63,219 bases of DNA, taken from an aff. Roholtiella sp. LEGE 12411. Its GTDB lineage: Bacteria > Cyanobacteriota > Cyanobacteriia > Cyanobacteriales > Nostocaceae. Within the stretch, counting starts at the first letter, position 1, and every line of letters begins with the position of its first letter. The notes under the pieces were generated by a model, which ran no database searches, was not told the DNA's origin, and saw only the letters and a program-made list of their open reading frames with translations. The position numbers and the translations under genes were made by a program. Of the stretch, positions 1 through 9,432 are shown piece after piece. Location: contig NZ_JADEXR010000019.1 of the NCBI RefSeq assembly GCF_015206995.1, positions 1 to 63,219 of the forward strand, written 5' to 3'.

Positions 1-54
1 TTTAGCGATCGCTTGAATGTGTTCTTGAAGAGCTTGTTTTTGTTCTGGGGTCAT
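1..54 (-). mobile_element. N-terminus of a transposase (possibly ISKra4 family), cut by window edge
   Basis: Read on the minus strand, an ATG at 54 opens a frame MTPEQKQALQEHIQAIAK that runs off the left edge. This Gln-rich, helical start resembles what I remember of ISKra4-type transposases in cyanobacteria, but only 18 residues are visible, so the family is a recollection and not a demonstrated match. The stretch around 113-145, with GGGATGCTCCC, could be the terminal inverted repeat of the element. The element would then end about 270 bp upstream of the potC-like gene. Confidence 0.4.
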
Positions 55-412
55 CGCTAAGTAAATACACTCGTCTTACTTATCCTGACTGATTTTCGCT
101 TTCTTTGCAAAAAACTGGGATGCTCCCGATTTATTGTCGGTCAGGATGAATGATAAACAGCAATGTATTCTCGAAAAAATGAAATTATCTTGGGATTTTA
201 TCCTTTACGTTCTACCTAAGTTTTTAACAAGAAATATTAACCTCGTCTTCGGAAATTCAAACACAACGATAAAAGTATCAAAGCCAACTTCTTTTTACCT
301 CTCTCCACAGGTTAGCCCAGTAGTTAACTAATAAGAGCAAGAAAAAAGTCGGAGAATTGACTTATAATATTAAATATGATATCTTTCTATCTCGTTTAAG
401 GAATATATAAAC

Positions 413-1231
413 GTGAATATATCTCCATCATTAAAAAAACCGGATGTTGCCTGGCAAGCGGTTTTCTCATTGCTGATGTTTGTATTTATGTACTTGCCTA
501 TATTGGTACTAGCTTTTTATAGCTTTAACCAGTCACCCTATAGTGCAAATTGGCAAGGATTTACCCTAGAGTGGTATGGCAATTTGTTCAGTGACGATCG
601 CATCTTATCAGCGTTGAAAAACAGTTTGATAGTTGCTGGTTGTGCAGTGGGAATTTCAGCCGTACTGGGAACCTCGATGGCTGTGGGATTGGCACGTTAT
701 CAATTTCCTTTTAAAAAATTGTATCGCGGTACTGCTTATCTACCGTTGATTATTCCCGATATTGCGATCGCAGTGGCGACTTTAGTTGTTCTAGCCGCAT
801 TTGCAATTCCCCTAAGTATATGGACAATAGTGGCAGCTCATGTGGTGTTTTGTCTTGCCTACATCGGACTTGTAGTTTCTTCACGACTTACCAACTTAGA
901 TCCCCACTTAGAAGAAGCAGCACTTGATTTAGGAGCGACACCAACCCAAGCCTTTATCAAAGTATTGCTACCTCAATTAATGCCCGGAATTATAGCCGGT
1001 TGTCTGTTAGCTTTTGTTCTCAGCTTAGATGACTTTCTGATCGCCAGTTTTACTGCTGGTAGCGGTTCTAACACCTTACCTATGGAAATTTTCAGTCGGA
1101 TCAGAACAGGAGTTAAGCCTGATATTAATGCTCTTAGCGTCATGCTCATTTCAGTATCTGCGATCGCTGCTTTTGTAGCCGAATTGATTCGCGCTTCTGG
1201 AGAAAGTAAAAAAAACATTATTAATTCGTAA
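413..1231 (+). CDS. potC: ABC transporter permease, spermidine/putrescine PotC type
   Basis: This is an inner-membrane permease subunit of a binding-protein-dependent importer, most like PotC of polyamine transporters. The 272-residue protein has about six hydrophobic segments. It carries the EAA loop that contacts the ATPase near residues 166-185 (EEAALDLGATPTQAF), followed by a typical LPQLMPGI stretch. The start is a GTG at 413 with AAGGAA at 398-403 as ribosome binding site. The usual partners (ATPase PotA, permease PotB, binding protein PotD) are not in the window. The possible transposase end upstream means they may have been separated from it, or lie further left. Substrate specificity is inferred from family resemblance only. 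Confidence 0.75.
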   Translation: MNISPSLKKPDVAWQAVFSLLMFVFMYLPILVLAFYSFNQSPYSANWQGFTLEWYGNLFSDDRILSALKNSLIVAGCAVGISAVLGTSMAVGLARYQFPFKKLYRGTAYLPLIIPDIAIAVATLVVLAAFAIPLSIWTIVAAHVVFCLAYIGLVVSSRLTNLDPHLEEAALDLGATPTQAFIKVLLPQLMPGIIAGCLLAFVLSLDDFLIASFTAGSGSNTLPMEIFSRIRTGVKPDINALSVMLISVSAIAAFVAELIRASGESKKNIINS

Positions 1232-1736
1232 TTTGTAATTATTACTCGTAACTGTTCGCGTAGCTTCAGTAGTATTGACTAGCTATTTAATTAGAAAGTA
1301 AAATTTTACTCTTGATATTAACCTTGCTCTACAAGGGTTCTAGGCTGCGATCGCCAAGCAGTATTAAATTTTACTTATGCTTCAGCGCTTGTAGAGTGGG
1401 TATTATAATGCTCAAGATCATGTTGAGGATGCCATCAAGAGAGTTAAGTAGATATTTAAAGAATATTTAATAACAGTCTATTAATAGAATAATTAGATTC
1501 GCAAGATAATTTCTTAAATACTAGGCATGAATAAATTAAAGTCAGTATTTGGCATATTAGCGCTAAATCGCTAACTACAAGCCATAAAGAGTCTATTGTT
1601 TAATTATACCCACTTACTGGAAAGCTAAATAACAGCTTACAAGCAGTTAACAACAGTTGAATAACTGATTCAAAATGTGGAAAAATTAGAAGACAGTTAA
1701 AAAGTTAATCAAGATAGCAGGTAAATAATTAGCAAA
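1232..1736. other. intergenic region without a recognised gene
   Basis: About 500 bp of AT-rich sequence between the permease gene and the AAA-like gene. It begins with short AATTCGTAAT/AATTTGTAAT tandem repeats just after the permease stop. I see no convincing open frame, RNA gene or strong terminator. Confidence 0.5.
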
Positions 1737-3179
1737 ATGAAACCACCTAAGAACACACGAAGGCGGGGATTTGTGCTGACTCCTGTAGGGCTGAAGCGCT
1801 TACAAGCGGCAATATTAGCTATGGAGATAGCTGATAATAAGGGCGAGCATTTTACTTTAGAGAAATTGGCTGCTCTCATGAATGTTTCTACCAAAACACT
1901 GAGTCGACTGTGGTCATTGAATACAAGTGTAGATCAAAAAACACTGAGATTGTGCTATGACACTTTTAACTTAGAATTACGTAGAGAAGACTACGCCATC
2001 TTGAATGAATCGAACAAAACTGAAACATCTAAAGCTCTCTCACTGAGTTTAAACATAAGAAATCAAAATTTCGTTCCGTATTTACCCGTAAATTCAGTTA
2101 TTAACGAACAACATGAGCAATTTGAACAGCTTTGGGCATACCCGGATGGCCCTATATCTCTAGATTCTCCCTTATATATTGAACGTCCCGCGATTGAGGA
2201 ACCAGTCTATCGAGAGGTGATGCAACCAGGCTGCGTGATTCGGATTCGAGCTCCAAGGGGAATGGGTAAAAGTTCTCTTGTGTTGCGGCTATTAGCCTTT
2301 GCAGAAACGCAAGGATATCGCACGGTGAACCTGAATTGCAACCAGATTGATGCAGACTATGTGACTGACTTAAATAAGCTATTACGTTGTATTTGCTGGC
2401 GAGTTGCAACACAACTAGGCATTGATCCCAACCTGAATGAGCAATGGGATGAAGAAATTGGCTGTAAGTTGAGTTGCAGTCTTTACTTCCAGAACTGTTT
2501 GCTCAAGCAGAGTCAAAGTCCAGTGGTTCTAGTTTTAAACGAAGTTGACTGCCTTTTTGAACATCCTCATATTGCTCAGGAGTTCTTTGCTTTGTTGCGC
2601 TCGTGGTATGAGGAAGCACGACAAGATTCCAATTGGCAAAAGCTAAGACTAGTGGTGGTTTACTCCACAGAAGTGTATGTCTCATTAGATATCAACCGCT
2701 CCCCGTTTAATATAGGACTACCAATCCGTCTTCCAGAATTTACTCAACAACAGGTAGAAGACTTAGCAAGACGGCACGGATTAAACTGGTATTCTGGGAA
2801 CGAGGCGACTAAACTGATGTCCCTTGTGGGGGGTCATCCAGCACTGATTCAAATTGCTTTATATCATCTGTGCTGTCAGGGAATGTCTTTAGAACACCTG
2901 GTAAAGGAGGCGATGACCAATGGCGGTATCTACCGTTATCATTTATGGCGACACTGGGCAATCCTGCAAGACAAACCACATCTTGCAAAGATATATACTG
3001 ATATTGTGACGGCAAAGCAAAGTATCTATCTTAATCCTATTGAGGCTTATAAGCTCGACAGTTTAGGTTTGATCAGTTTTGAGGGCGATCGCATTAAACC
3101 GCGTTGCGAACTTTATCGCGCTTACTTTGAAAAACAGCTGTCTACAATTTTTAGTAGTAGGGGTTGGAAAGCAGTCTAA
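1737..3179 (+). CDS. AAA-like domain NTPase with N-terminal helix-turn-helix
   Basis: A 480-residue cytoplasmic STAND/AAA-like ATPase of a type expanded in filamentous cyanobacteria. Residues 10-85 form a small helix-turn-helix-like domain (LTPVGLKRLQAA, then MNVSTKTLSRLW) that also occurs at the N-terminus of other cyanobacterial signalling proteins. Walker A is APRGMGKSS near residue 172 and Walker B is VVLVLNEVDCLF near 262. The C-terminal part resembles the AAA_35 lid and winged-helix region. No effector or WD40/TPR sensor is fused to it, so its output is unknown. The next gene downstream is a Ser/Thr kinase on the same strand, but 588 bp separate them and co-transcription is not evident. 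Confidence 0.75.
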   Translation: MKPPKNTRRRGFVLTPVGLKRLQAAILAMEIADNKGEHFTLEKLAALMNVSTKTLSRLWSLNTSVDQKTLRLCYDTFNLELRREDYAILNESNKTETSKALSLSLNIRNQNFVPYLPVNSVINEQHEQFEQLWAYPDGPISLDSPLYIERPAIEEPVYREVMQPGCVIRIRAPRGMGKSSLVLRLLAFAETQGYRTVNLNCNQIDADYVTDLNKLLRCICWRVATQLGIDPNLNEQWDEEIGCKLSCSLYFQNCLLKQSQSPVVLVLNEVDCLFEHPHIAQEFFALLRSWYEEARQDSNWQKLRLVVVYSTEVYVSLDINRSPFNIGLPIRLPEFTQQQVEDLARRHGLNWYSGNEATKLMSLVGGHPALIQIALYHLCCQGMSLEHLVKEAMTNGGIYRYHLWRHWAILQDKPHLAKIYTDIVTAKQSIYLNPIEAYKLDSLGLISFEGDRIKPRCELYRAYFEKQLSTIFSSRGWKAV

Positions 3180-3767
3180 TTACCTAAATAATCTTCTTGG
3201 AAGAGTTCTTATCAGATTATTTTTGCTGTCAAAGAAAATAAGCAATATAAACATATTACAAATTGAAATTATCTCAACCTGTAATATGTTTGTATAGACT
3301 ATCTATTTGTATACACTGTGGAAAATGGTGCTCGCTCTATTTGCAATTGTGATTTTTAAAAGTATTGTTAGTGAGTTAATTAAATATCAACAACGTATAA
3401 AATTTTATCGGATATATCGCTGCTCATGACTACCTTTCTAGGTAGTAATATCCATTATAAATCAGGAAGCAAATCAGCTATTTTTAATATGTATTTACTC
3501 TCAGCTAAATATCTTCCGTATTGACAGAATCAAAGGTTTCGCATATTATTATATATGTCACATTAATTCATGTATTTATATCTACTCATACTTAGAAATG
3601 TCCCAGTACCGATAAACAAATAAATAAAATTACTTCATCTTTAAATCCTCGTATTGAGGAGAGTTTTAAGCACATGGATAAATATCCGTGTTCGCTTCTC
3701 TACATAACTGTTTTCAATTAGATAATATTGGGGCTAACTTTGGACAAGATGCTATTTTCCCCTCGTT
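3180..3767. other. AT-rich intergenic region without a recognised gene
   Basis: A 588-bp AT-rich gap between the AAA-like gene and the kinase gene. No frame longer than a few dozen codons has a plausible start. I found no tRNA-like fold or strong terminator. The kinase promoter presumably lies here. Confidence 0.45.
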
Positions 3768-5621
3768 ATGCAAATCTGCCAAAATCCCAATTGCTCAAAT
3801 CCATTCAACTCTGACAGCAATAGATTTTGCGTGAGTTGCGGCCAAAGTTACTTTGGCAAACTTCTCAGAAACCGCTACCGTGTCTTGAGACTGTTAGGTG
3901 AAGGTGGATTTAGTAGAACTTATGCAGCCGAAGATGCAGATAGACTAAATGCTCCTTGCGTGATCAAGCAATTTTTTCCTCAAGTTCAGGGAACAGGACA
4001 ACGTACCAAAGCAGCGGAATTCTTTAAAGAAGAAGCTTTTCGGTTGTATGAACTAGGAGAAAATCATACCCAAATACCAAGATTACTTGCTTACTTTGAA
4101 CAAGGTTCTAGCTTGTATCTCGTGCAAGAATTTATTCAAGGGAAAACTCTTTTAAGAGAAGTTCAGCAACAAACTTATGGCGAGGCGCAAATTCGGGAAC
4201 TTTTAGCTGATTTATTGCCAATTCTCGACTTTATTCACTCTCATAATGTTATCCATCGGGATATTAAACCAGAAAATATTATCCGCCGTGAAAGCGATGG
4301 TAAACCTGTATTAATTGACTTCGGTGGTGCCAAGCAAGTAACACAAACTAGTTTAGCAAGACCATCTACGGTAATTTACACCATCGGTTATGCTCCAACA
4401 GAACAAATGGCTGGATTTGCTTGTCACGCCAGTGATTTGTATGCTTTGGGTGTAACTTGCGTGCGCCTTTTAACTCAATGTTTGCCCTTCCAGGATGCTT
4501 ACGGACAAATTAATGACCCTATTTATGACCCTATGAACGTTAAATGGCTGTGGCGTGAACGTCTACAGGAAAAAGGAATTACTATTAGCGACGACTTAGG
4601 AAAAATTTTAGATAAATTGTTAAAACACTTGCCAAGTGAAAGGTATCAAACAGCAGTAGCAGTTTTAGATGATTTAAAGTCTACAACATCTACTTTTACA
4701 CCAACTGCGTTAAAAATTGTAGCAATTTCTCAAGCCACATTATTGCAGCTACCAGAAAAAGCAATTATACCATTACCACCCTTACAAACTTTTGAATTTG
4801 ATGTAGTGACAGTAGACACAGCTGGTAGAGAAGTTAGCCGCGATCGCCTAAATACAAACTTTTTTACCGAAGAGTTAAGTAAGATCGTCACATTAGAAAT
4901 GTTATCGATTCCAGGTGGTACATACATGATGGGTTCACCAGAGTATGAAGGAGATGCTGACGAACGTCCCCAACATCAAGTTAGGGTTGAACCATTTTTT
5001 ATGGGCAAATTTCCTGTAACTCAAGCACAGTGGAGAGCCATAGCAGCTTTACCTAAAGTTAAACAAACTTTAAATCCAAATCCATCTAAATTTAAAGGTT
5101 TAGATAGACCGGTAGAAAACGTATCATGGCATGAAGCTGTAGAATTCTGTGTCAGGCTGTCAGAAAAAACTGGACGCAGCTATCGTTTACCCAGTGAAGC
5201 TGAATGGGAATACGCTTGTCGTGCGGGAACTACGACATCCTTCCACTTTGGCGAAAAGATTACCTCTGAGTTGGTTAGCTGTAGCAGCGATGCTTACACT
5301 GGTGAGTCAAAAAGCAAATTTCGTAAAGAAACGACAAATGTAGGCAGTTTTGAGGTAGCTAACGCCTTTGGATTATACGATATGCACGGGCTAGTTTGGG
5401 AATGGTGCGCTGATTCGTGGCACAACAATTACAACGATGCACCTGTAGATGGAACAGCTTGGGAAGTTGGTGGCGATGCTCATCGTCGCGTATTACGCGG
5501 TGGTTCTTGGAGTTTCAGCTCGGAACTTTGTCGCAGCGCTAGCCGTAGCTGGAACGAGTCAGACGGTGGGTTGAGAATTTGTGGTTTTAGGGTAGTACTT
5601 TCCGCCGGAGAGACTATTTAG
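3768..5621 (+). CDS. Ser/Thr protein kinase fused to an FGE-sulfatase (SUMF1) domain
   Basis: A 617-residue protein with three parts. First is an N-terminal zinc-ribbon-like motif, C4-x4-C9-x11-C21-x2-C24, typical of cyanobacterial eukaryotic-type kinases. Next is a complete kinase domain with glycine loop GEGGFS near 44, the VIK lysine near 66, the catalytic loop HRDIKPEN at about 163-170 and DFGGAK at about 184. From residue about 377 follows a formylglycine-generating-enzyme-like domain (IPGGTYMMGSPEYEGD, LPSEAEWEYACRAG, VLRGGSW, CGFRV). All catalytic kinase residues look intact. The protein has no membrane segment, so it should be cytosolic. In related fusions the FGE-like part is thought to be a binding module and need not be an oxidase; that applies here by inference only. 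Confidence 0.9.
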   Translation: MQICQNPNCSNPFNSDSNRFCVSCGQSYFGKLLRNRYRVLRLLGEGGFSRTYAAEDADRLNAPCVIKQFFPQVQGTGQRTKAAEFFKEEAFRLYELGENHTQIPRLLAYFEQGSSLYLVQEFIQGKTLLREVQQQTYGEAQIRELLADLLPILDFIHSHNVIHRDIKPENIIRRESDGKPVLIDFGGAKQVTQTSLARPSTVIYTIGYAPTEQMAGFACHASDLYALGVTCVRLLTQCLPFQDAYGQINDPIYDPMNVKWLWRERLQEKGITISDDLGKILDKLLKHLPSERYQTAVAVLDDLKSTTSTFTPTALKIVAISQATLLQLPEKAIIPLPPLQTFEFDVVTVDTAGREVSRDRLNTNFFTEELSKIVTLEMLSIPGGTYMMGSPEYEGDADERPQHQVRVEPFFMGKFPVTQAQWRAIAALPKVKQTLNPNPSKFKGLDRPVENVSWHEAVEFCVRLSEKTGRSYRLPSEAEWEYACRAGTTTSFHFGEKITSELVSCSSDAYTGESKSKFRKETTNVGSFEVANAFGLYDMHGLVWEWCADSWHNNYNDAPVDGTAWEVGGDAHRRVLRGGSWSFSSELCRSASRSWNESDGGLRICGFRVVLSAGETI

Positions 5622-5687
5622 CAATTTAATTCAGATTTACCCGGCAAACAATTTAACTTTAGTATTTCTTTCCAATCAACCACAGAT

Positions 5688-7205
5688 TTAGCTAACATTT
5701 AAAATGTACCATGTTCCGCGATTACTTTGGTGTTCAATACGATATTTTTGCTCAAGAAATTCCAGCATTTTTGGAGATTTTTCCTTAATCATAGACTTAT
5801 AAGTATTATGAATAAATATATAAGCAGGCTTTGATGAATCTAACTCTTTTAGAAGTTCTGTCCATTGCTGAGGTACAAACAATTCAACTGACCAACCATT
5901 TAGTGATGTTGCTTGATTTCGACCTGATAAGTAGTAAAGAGACGGATCACCAATAATAAAAATATCACCAGATAAATTGCCTGGTTTAGAGAGAAAGTCA
6001 ACCTCTGAATGAAGAGATGGATACTCTTTTCTAAATACGGACTGATATTTAAATCTTGTCTGTTCGGTTAAAGCAAAATTATTCTGAACCAGAGCAACAC
6101 TCTTAAACTGTAATTGTAAAAATAAAGGTAAGAAAAATAAAAATAGCAGCAAAGTTGCAATTATTGGGGAAATCAAATCTTTTAAAGGTTGCCATAATAT
6201 ATCTAATCCTTTAGTTGCTAAAATCCCTACAGGTACAAATAATAGTAAATAATGATAATCCCATAATGAATGACGTTGTAGACAAATAACACCCATCCCA
6301 GAAATACACCAAATAACAAGTAGCCAAGTTAATAAATTATTCGATTTACGTAATGATACATACACTGCAACAATAGCCATAAAAATTAAAGGGAAAAAAC
6401 CCTGTAAAAACCATCTTGTTGCCCGAAGGAACTTGATTATACTAAATTTGGAATTAGCCACAATCTGTACTGGATATACAAAAAATGTTTCATATACAAT
6501 TGATAAACTATTTGACCAAGCAAAGTAGCTGATAACAACTAGAATAGGAAATATAACTCCTAAAAAAATTGGCAAGCAAATTTTCACAAAAGCTTTCTGA
6601 AAACTCTGGCGTTTTATAAATATAAAATTTACCAATAAAGTTCCCCAAAAAGAAAGCAATATCAACAGAAACATTAATTTAAATAACAGGATAATTCCAC
6701 CAATCAAGCCTGAACTTAAAAGTTGGAAAAACCTTTGCTTTCCTTCACATTTAAAAGATTGATAGGTCAGCCAAAGACAAAGGAATAAAGGGAAACCAAT
6801 CAGAGCTTCTACTTGAGTAAGTTGACTAGGGTTTGAAACAACGTAGTAAACACCAACCGTTAATAAAGGTACTAAACTTGCAATTACCTGATGCTGAAAA
6901 TAGCTTTTTAGAGTCAGTAGTAATATTACAGAAAAAAGCATCATGTAAATAAATTCAAACAGATGAATGCCAATCTCATTAAAACCAAATAAACTTCCCG
7001 CTAAAAAATAAAAGTAGTAAATACCCGGTTGCTTCAAATCCCAAAAATCACGATAGAGCACCTTGCCTTGTTGCATCTCCAAAGCACCGAGTGTAAAAAG
7101 TGATTGATCTCCTCCCAATGGAAAAGGTAGATGTATAAGACCAATCATGACAATAACAATCAAAACTAAAAAGTCAAACTTACTCAGTTTAGGAATGCTA
7201 ATCAT
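5688..7205 (-). CDS. GT-C type membrane glycosyltransferase (family 39/PMT-like)
   Basis: A 505-residue polytopic membrane protein with about ten hydrophobic segments and a C-terminal soluble tail. The first periplasmic loop has the acidic pattern of lipid-phosphosugar-dependent GT-C enzymes (GGDQSLFTLGALEMQQG, then DFWDLKQPG near residue 52). It probably transfers a sugar from a polyprenyl-phosphate donor to an acceptor outside the membrane, but neither substrate can be read from the sequence. It converges on the kinase gene, 66 bp apart, and stands alone on its strand. A strong hairpin at 7345-7377 separates it from the next gene upstream. Confidence 0.7.
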   Translation of the reverse strand: MISIPKLSKFDFLVLIVIVMIGLIHLPFPLGGDQSLFTLGALEMQQGKVLYRDFWDLKQPGIYYFYFLAGSLFGFNEIGIHLFEFIYMMLFSVILLLTLKSYFQHQVIASLVPLLTVGVYYVVSNPSQLTQVEALIGFPLFLCLWLTYQSFKCEGKQRFFQLLSSGLIGGIILLFKLMFLLILLSFWGTLLVNFIFIKRQSFQKAFVKICLPIFLGVIFPILVVISYFAWSNSLSIVYETFFVYPVQIVANSKFSIIKFLRATRWFLQGFFPLIFMAIVAVYVSLRKSNNLLTWLLVIWCISGMGVICLQRHSLWDYHYLLLFVPVGILATKGLDILWQPLKDLISPIIATLLLFLFFLPLFLQLQFKSVALVQNNFALTEQTRFKYQSVFRKEYPSLHSEVDFLSKPGNLSGDIFIIGDPSLYYLSGRNQATSLNGWSVELFVPQQWTELLKELDSSKPAYIFIHNTYKSMIKEKSPKMLEFLEQKYRIEHQSNRGTWYILNVS

Positions 7206-7344
7206 GGAATTTTTGCTTAAAATTGAAGTGCAATCAAATCAAATAACGTTTGATTACGTAGTACTATCAGAATACATTTAGATTAACACTAGTCCCAACA
7301 TCAGGGAATATGCTTAGAACTCTATTTATTGGTGGATAACCTAA

Positions 7345-7377
7345 AATAAAGGCTGCCTGAGTAAGGCAGCCTTTATT
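7345..7377 (-). terminator. hairpin terminator after the DUF1517 gene
   Basis: A perfect 13-bp inverted repeat, AATAAAGGCTGCC (7345-7357) and its complement (7365-7377), with a 7-nt loop. It is followed on the minus strand by TTTTAG. It lies 40 bp beyond the stop of the DUF1517 gene. Confidence 0.85.
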
Positions 7378-7416
7378 TTTCTATGTGGTATCAAGAAACT
7401 TGCAAAAAGGTCGAGG

Positions 7417-8400
7417 TTAAACCAGTCTTAAATCTGGATATTCTGCCAACACATCATCAGATGTGAGGGTATCACCTTCAGCTTGCGGAGTCCAAAGAAC
7501 TTCAATTGCTAGAAGTTTTTCGCTAGGAATGCTACCAATTTGCCGCAAAGCTTGACGCAGATCATCAGCGCTGTTAATTGTTGGGATTTGATACTTACCT
7601 AATGTCGCCGCTAATAATGTGACGATAATGTATTCCCCAGGGCCTTCAGTAATTAGACGGGTTGGATTGTCGAGTTCGCCAGCAGCAGGTAAAGCATCTT
7701 TGGCCTTAGCTGCTTTTAGCTGGTTGTTGACATTAGAAAGAGTTTCTTCGCTAAATTTGCTGCGTTCTCCCAGTGATAGGCGGTTGAACTGAGCTTCAGC
7801 GGAATTTAAACTGGCTTGTTGGGTTCCACCACCTGCATATACACAGTATTCAGGATGGCGCAATAAAGCTAGACTGGCTTCTTGCAGAATTTCTGCTCTC
7901 CCCTCTGGGGAGTTGGTATCAGCAGTTTCGGCAATATGGTTGAGTTCTGTTTGCAAGCCACGAGCTTGAGCTAACAAACCCACTTGTAAACGAGTTACAG
8001 AAACAGGGGAGTTGCTGCTATAGCCGACTTCTTCTGTTTCACCATTAGACACGCGGCGGAAAGATTGGACTAAGAAGTTAGCGATCGCAAAGAAAATTAG
8101 AATGCTAAACAGACCGCCAAACCCTCCTCCAATACCCCAGAAGGGAATTAGAAAAGGAAAGCCAAAACCACCACCAAAACCACCACCGGGGTAAGGAGCG
8201 TAGCCCCCGCCAGGAGGCGCGTAGGTGCGTGGTGTGTAGGTGCGGCTAGAAGGCGCTCTAAAGGAACCACCGCCAATGCGACCACCACTACGGGCAGCTA
8301 ATGCTCCATCGGCGTGACTCAGGGCCAAAGCTAACACCAGGCTCAGTACAAAGAAAGTTTTTAACAGCGGTTTGATGGTTTGTTGTAGTTTTTTACGCAT
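7417..8400 (-). CDS. DUF1517 domain protein with signal peptide
   Basis: A 327-residue protein of the DUF1517 family found in cyanobacteria and chloroplasts. I chose the ATG at 8400 over an upstream GTG at 8445 because it places a clean N-terminal signal/anchor right at the start (MRKKLQQ, then a hydrophobic stretch to about residue 28, then ALAARSGG). A Gly/Pro/Tyr-rich linker (about 30-85) leads to a second hydrophobic segment (about 95-115) and a soluble C-terminal domain. The plant relative FLAP1 takes part in acclimation to fluctuating light; that role is family knowledge and is untested here. Export or thylakoid/plasma-membrane location is inferred from the hydrophobic segments. Confidence 0.8.
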   Translation of the reverse strand: MRKKLQQTIKPLLKTFFVLSLVLALALSHADGALAARSGGRIGGGSFRAPSSRTYTPRTYAPPGGGYAPYPGGGFGGGFGFPFLIPFWGIGGGFGGLFSILIFFAIANFLVQSFRRVSNGETEEVGYSSNSPVSVTRLQVGLLAQARGLQTELNHIAETADTNSPEGRAEILQEASLALLRHPEYCVYAGGGTQQASLNSAEAQFNRLSLGERSKFSEETLSNVNNQLKAAKAKDALPAAGELDNPTRLITEGPGEYIIVTLLAATLGKYQIPTINSADDLRQALRQIGSIPSEKLLAIEVLWTPQAEGDTLTSDDVLAEYPDLRLV

Positions 8401-8753
8401 AATACAGTCGTTTGGAAAACGGTATTGGTTATGATTTCTCCTCACGCTAGTAGGAGTGTTGTGGTGTGTAGGTGACGCCAGCCCGTAACAAGCAAGGGGT
8501 TTGTGATTGGCAATGGCTCTTTGTTAGGCTACATATTTAATTTACCGTGTCTTATCTTGGGTAGACAGCGATCGCAGGAGGGATTTCTTGAGTAGATAAC
8601 CGTACCTCAAAATATTTCCATAGGCCTTTAAGCTCAATTAACTATTTTTACTAGCGTAAACGACAAACCTATTAAATCAAACTTGAGAGACTCATAGACT
8701 TTTTTAATTTTTTATTTTAAAATACGATAAACCGATAAAATTAGCGTACTATT

Positions 8754-9182
8754 ATGATTGACATTGAAAAAAGTAGTCAAGAGTTGTTGTCGCAGACTAC
8801 AGAGAATTTGCCCAAAACACTATTGCAGAAGATTAGAGGTGGATTTTTCTTAGTTATCGGATATTTGTTGTCACCATTATGCTGGTGGAATGACTTGATA
8901 TTTAACTTACCAATTGCTTATTTATTTGGTTATATTTGTAGTCTTTTTACTCCTAAATTACTTATGCCTTGTGTCCTCATCGGTTACTGGTTATCTAATA
9001 TTATTGGTATTCTTTTAATGCAAGCAGGTGCAATTGATGTTTTCCAAAAACAACCCCAAGAACGCAACTTAAAAAAAGAACTATTTACGGGTTTAGTTTC
9101 TTCAACTGCATATACCTTTTTAATTATGGTATTAATCAAATTTAAAATTATCGATACTCCTAACTTTTTCTCTGGGAGTTAA
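8754..9182 (+). CDS. small membrane protein of unknown function
   Basis: A 142-residue protein with a short polar N-terminus and three or four hydrophobic stretches (about 33-47, 50-65, 69-95, 115-130). I do not recognise a family. The frame is clean, starts with ATG at 8754 after an AT-rich leader and ends at 9182. It is transcribed divergently from the DUF1517 gene, 350 bp away, and is followed by a mobile-repeat fragment. Confidence 0.55.
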   Translation: MIDIEKSSQELLSQTTENLPKTLLQKIRGGFFLVIGYLLSPLCWWNDLIFNLPIAYLFGYICSLFTPKLLMPCVLIGYWLSNIIGILLMQAGAIDVFQKQPQERNLKKELFTGLVSSTAYTFLIMVLIKFKIIDTPNFFSGS

Positions 9183-9245
9183 TAAAAAAAGCAGTTCTTA
9201 ATTATAAATTGATGAGTTTTAAGTAAAATAACTTTAATTTTAAAA

Positions 9246-9312
9246 TATAGGAATCATATTTGATTTGGGGAAAAAATTCAGTACATCTTTATTACTTCTT
9301 CTCCATGCCCCA
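9246..9312 (+). repeat. partial copy of a MITE-like repeat (left end)
   Basis: TATAGGAATCATATTTGATT and the following A-run, then TTCAGTACA and TTATTACTTCTTC, match the left end of the element at 10595-10757 almost base for base. The right end is missing, and the similarity ends in a CCATGCCCC stretch. Confidence 0.65.
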
Positions 9313-9335
9313 TAGTTCCTGGAATGAATCAATTT

Positions 9336-9366
9336 AAACACTGAGAGCGATCGCATCTCTGTGTTT
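9336..9366 (-). terminator. hairpin with HIP1 in the loop, possible terminator of the oxidoreductase gene
   Basis: AAACACTGAGA (9336-9346) pairs with TCTCTGTGTTT (9356-9366) with one mismatch. The loop holds the HIP1 octamer GCGATCGC. It lies about 70 bp past the stop of the leftward oxidoreductase gene. There is no strong T-run, so termination is only possible. Confidence 0.4.
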
Positions 9367-9432
9367 TCTCTGTTAGAAAATTCTGAGCATCGGCTTTTGG
9401 CACACCCAGCGGCATATTTAAGTTGCCAAGGC

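Noticed and set aside
134-331. 65-codon rightward frame near the left edge
   Set aside because: No ribosome binding site, composition like the AT-rich spacer, no recognisable motif, and it lies next to a probable insertion-sequence end.
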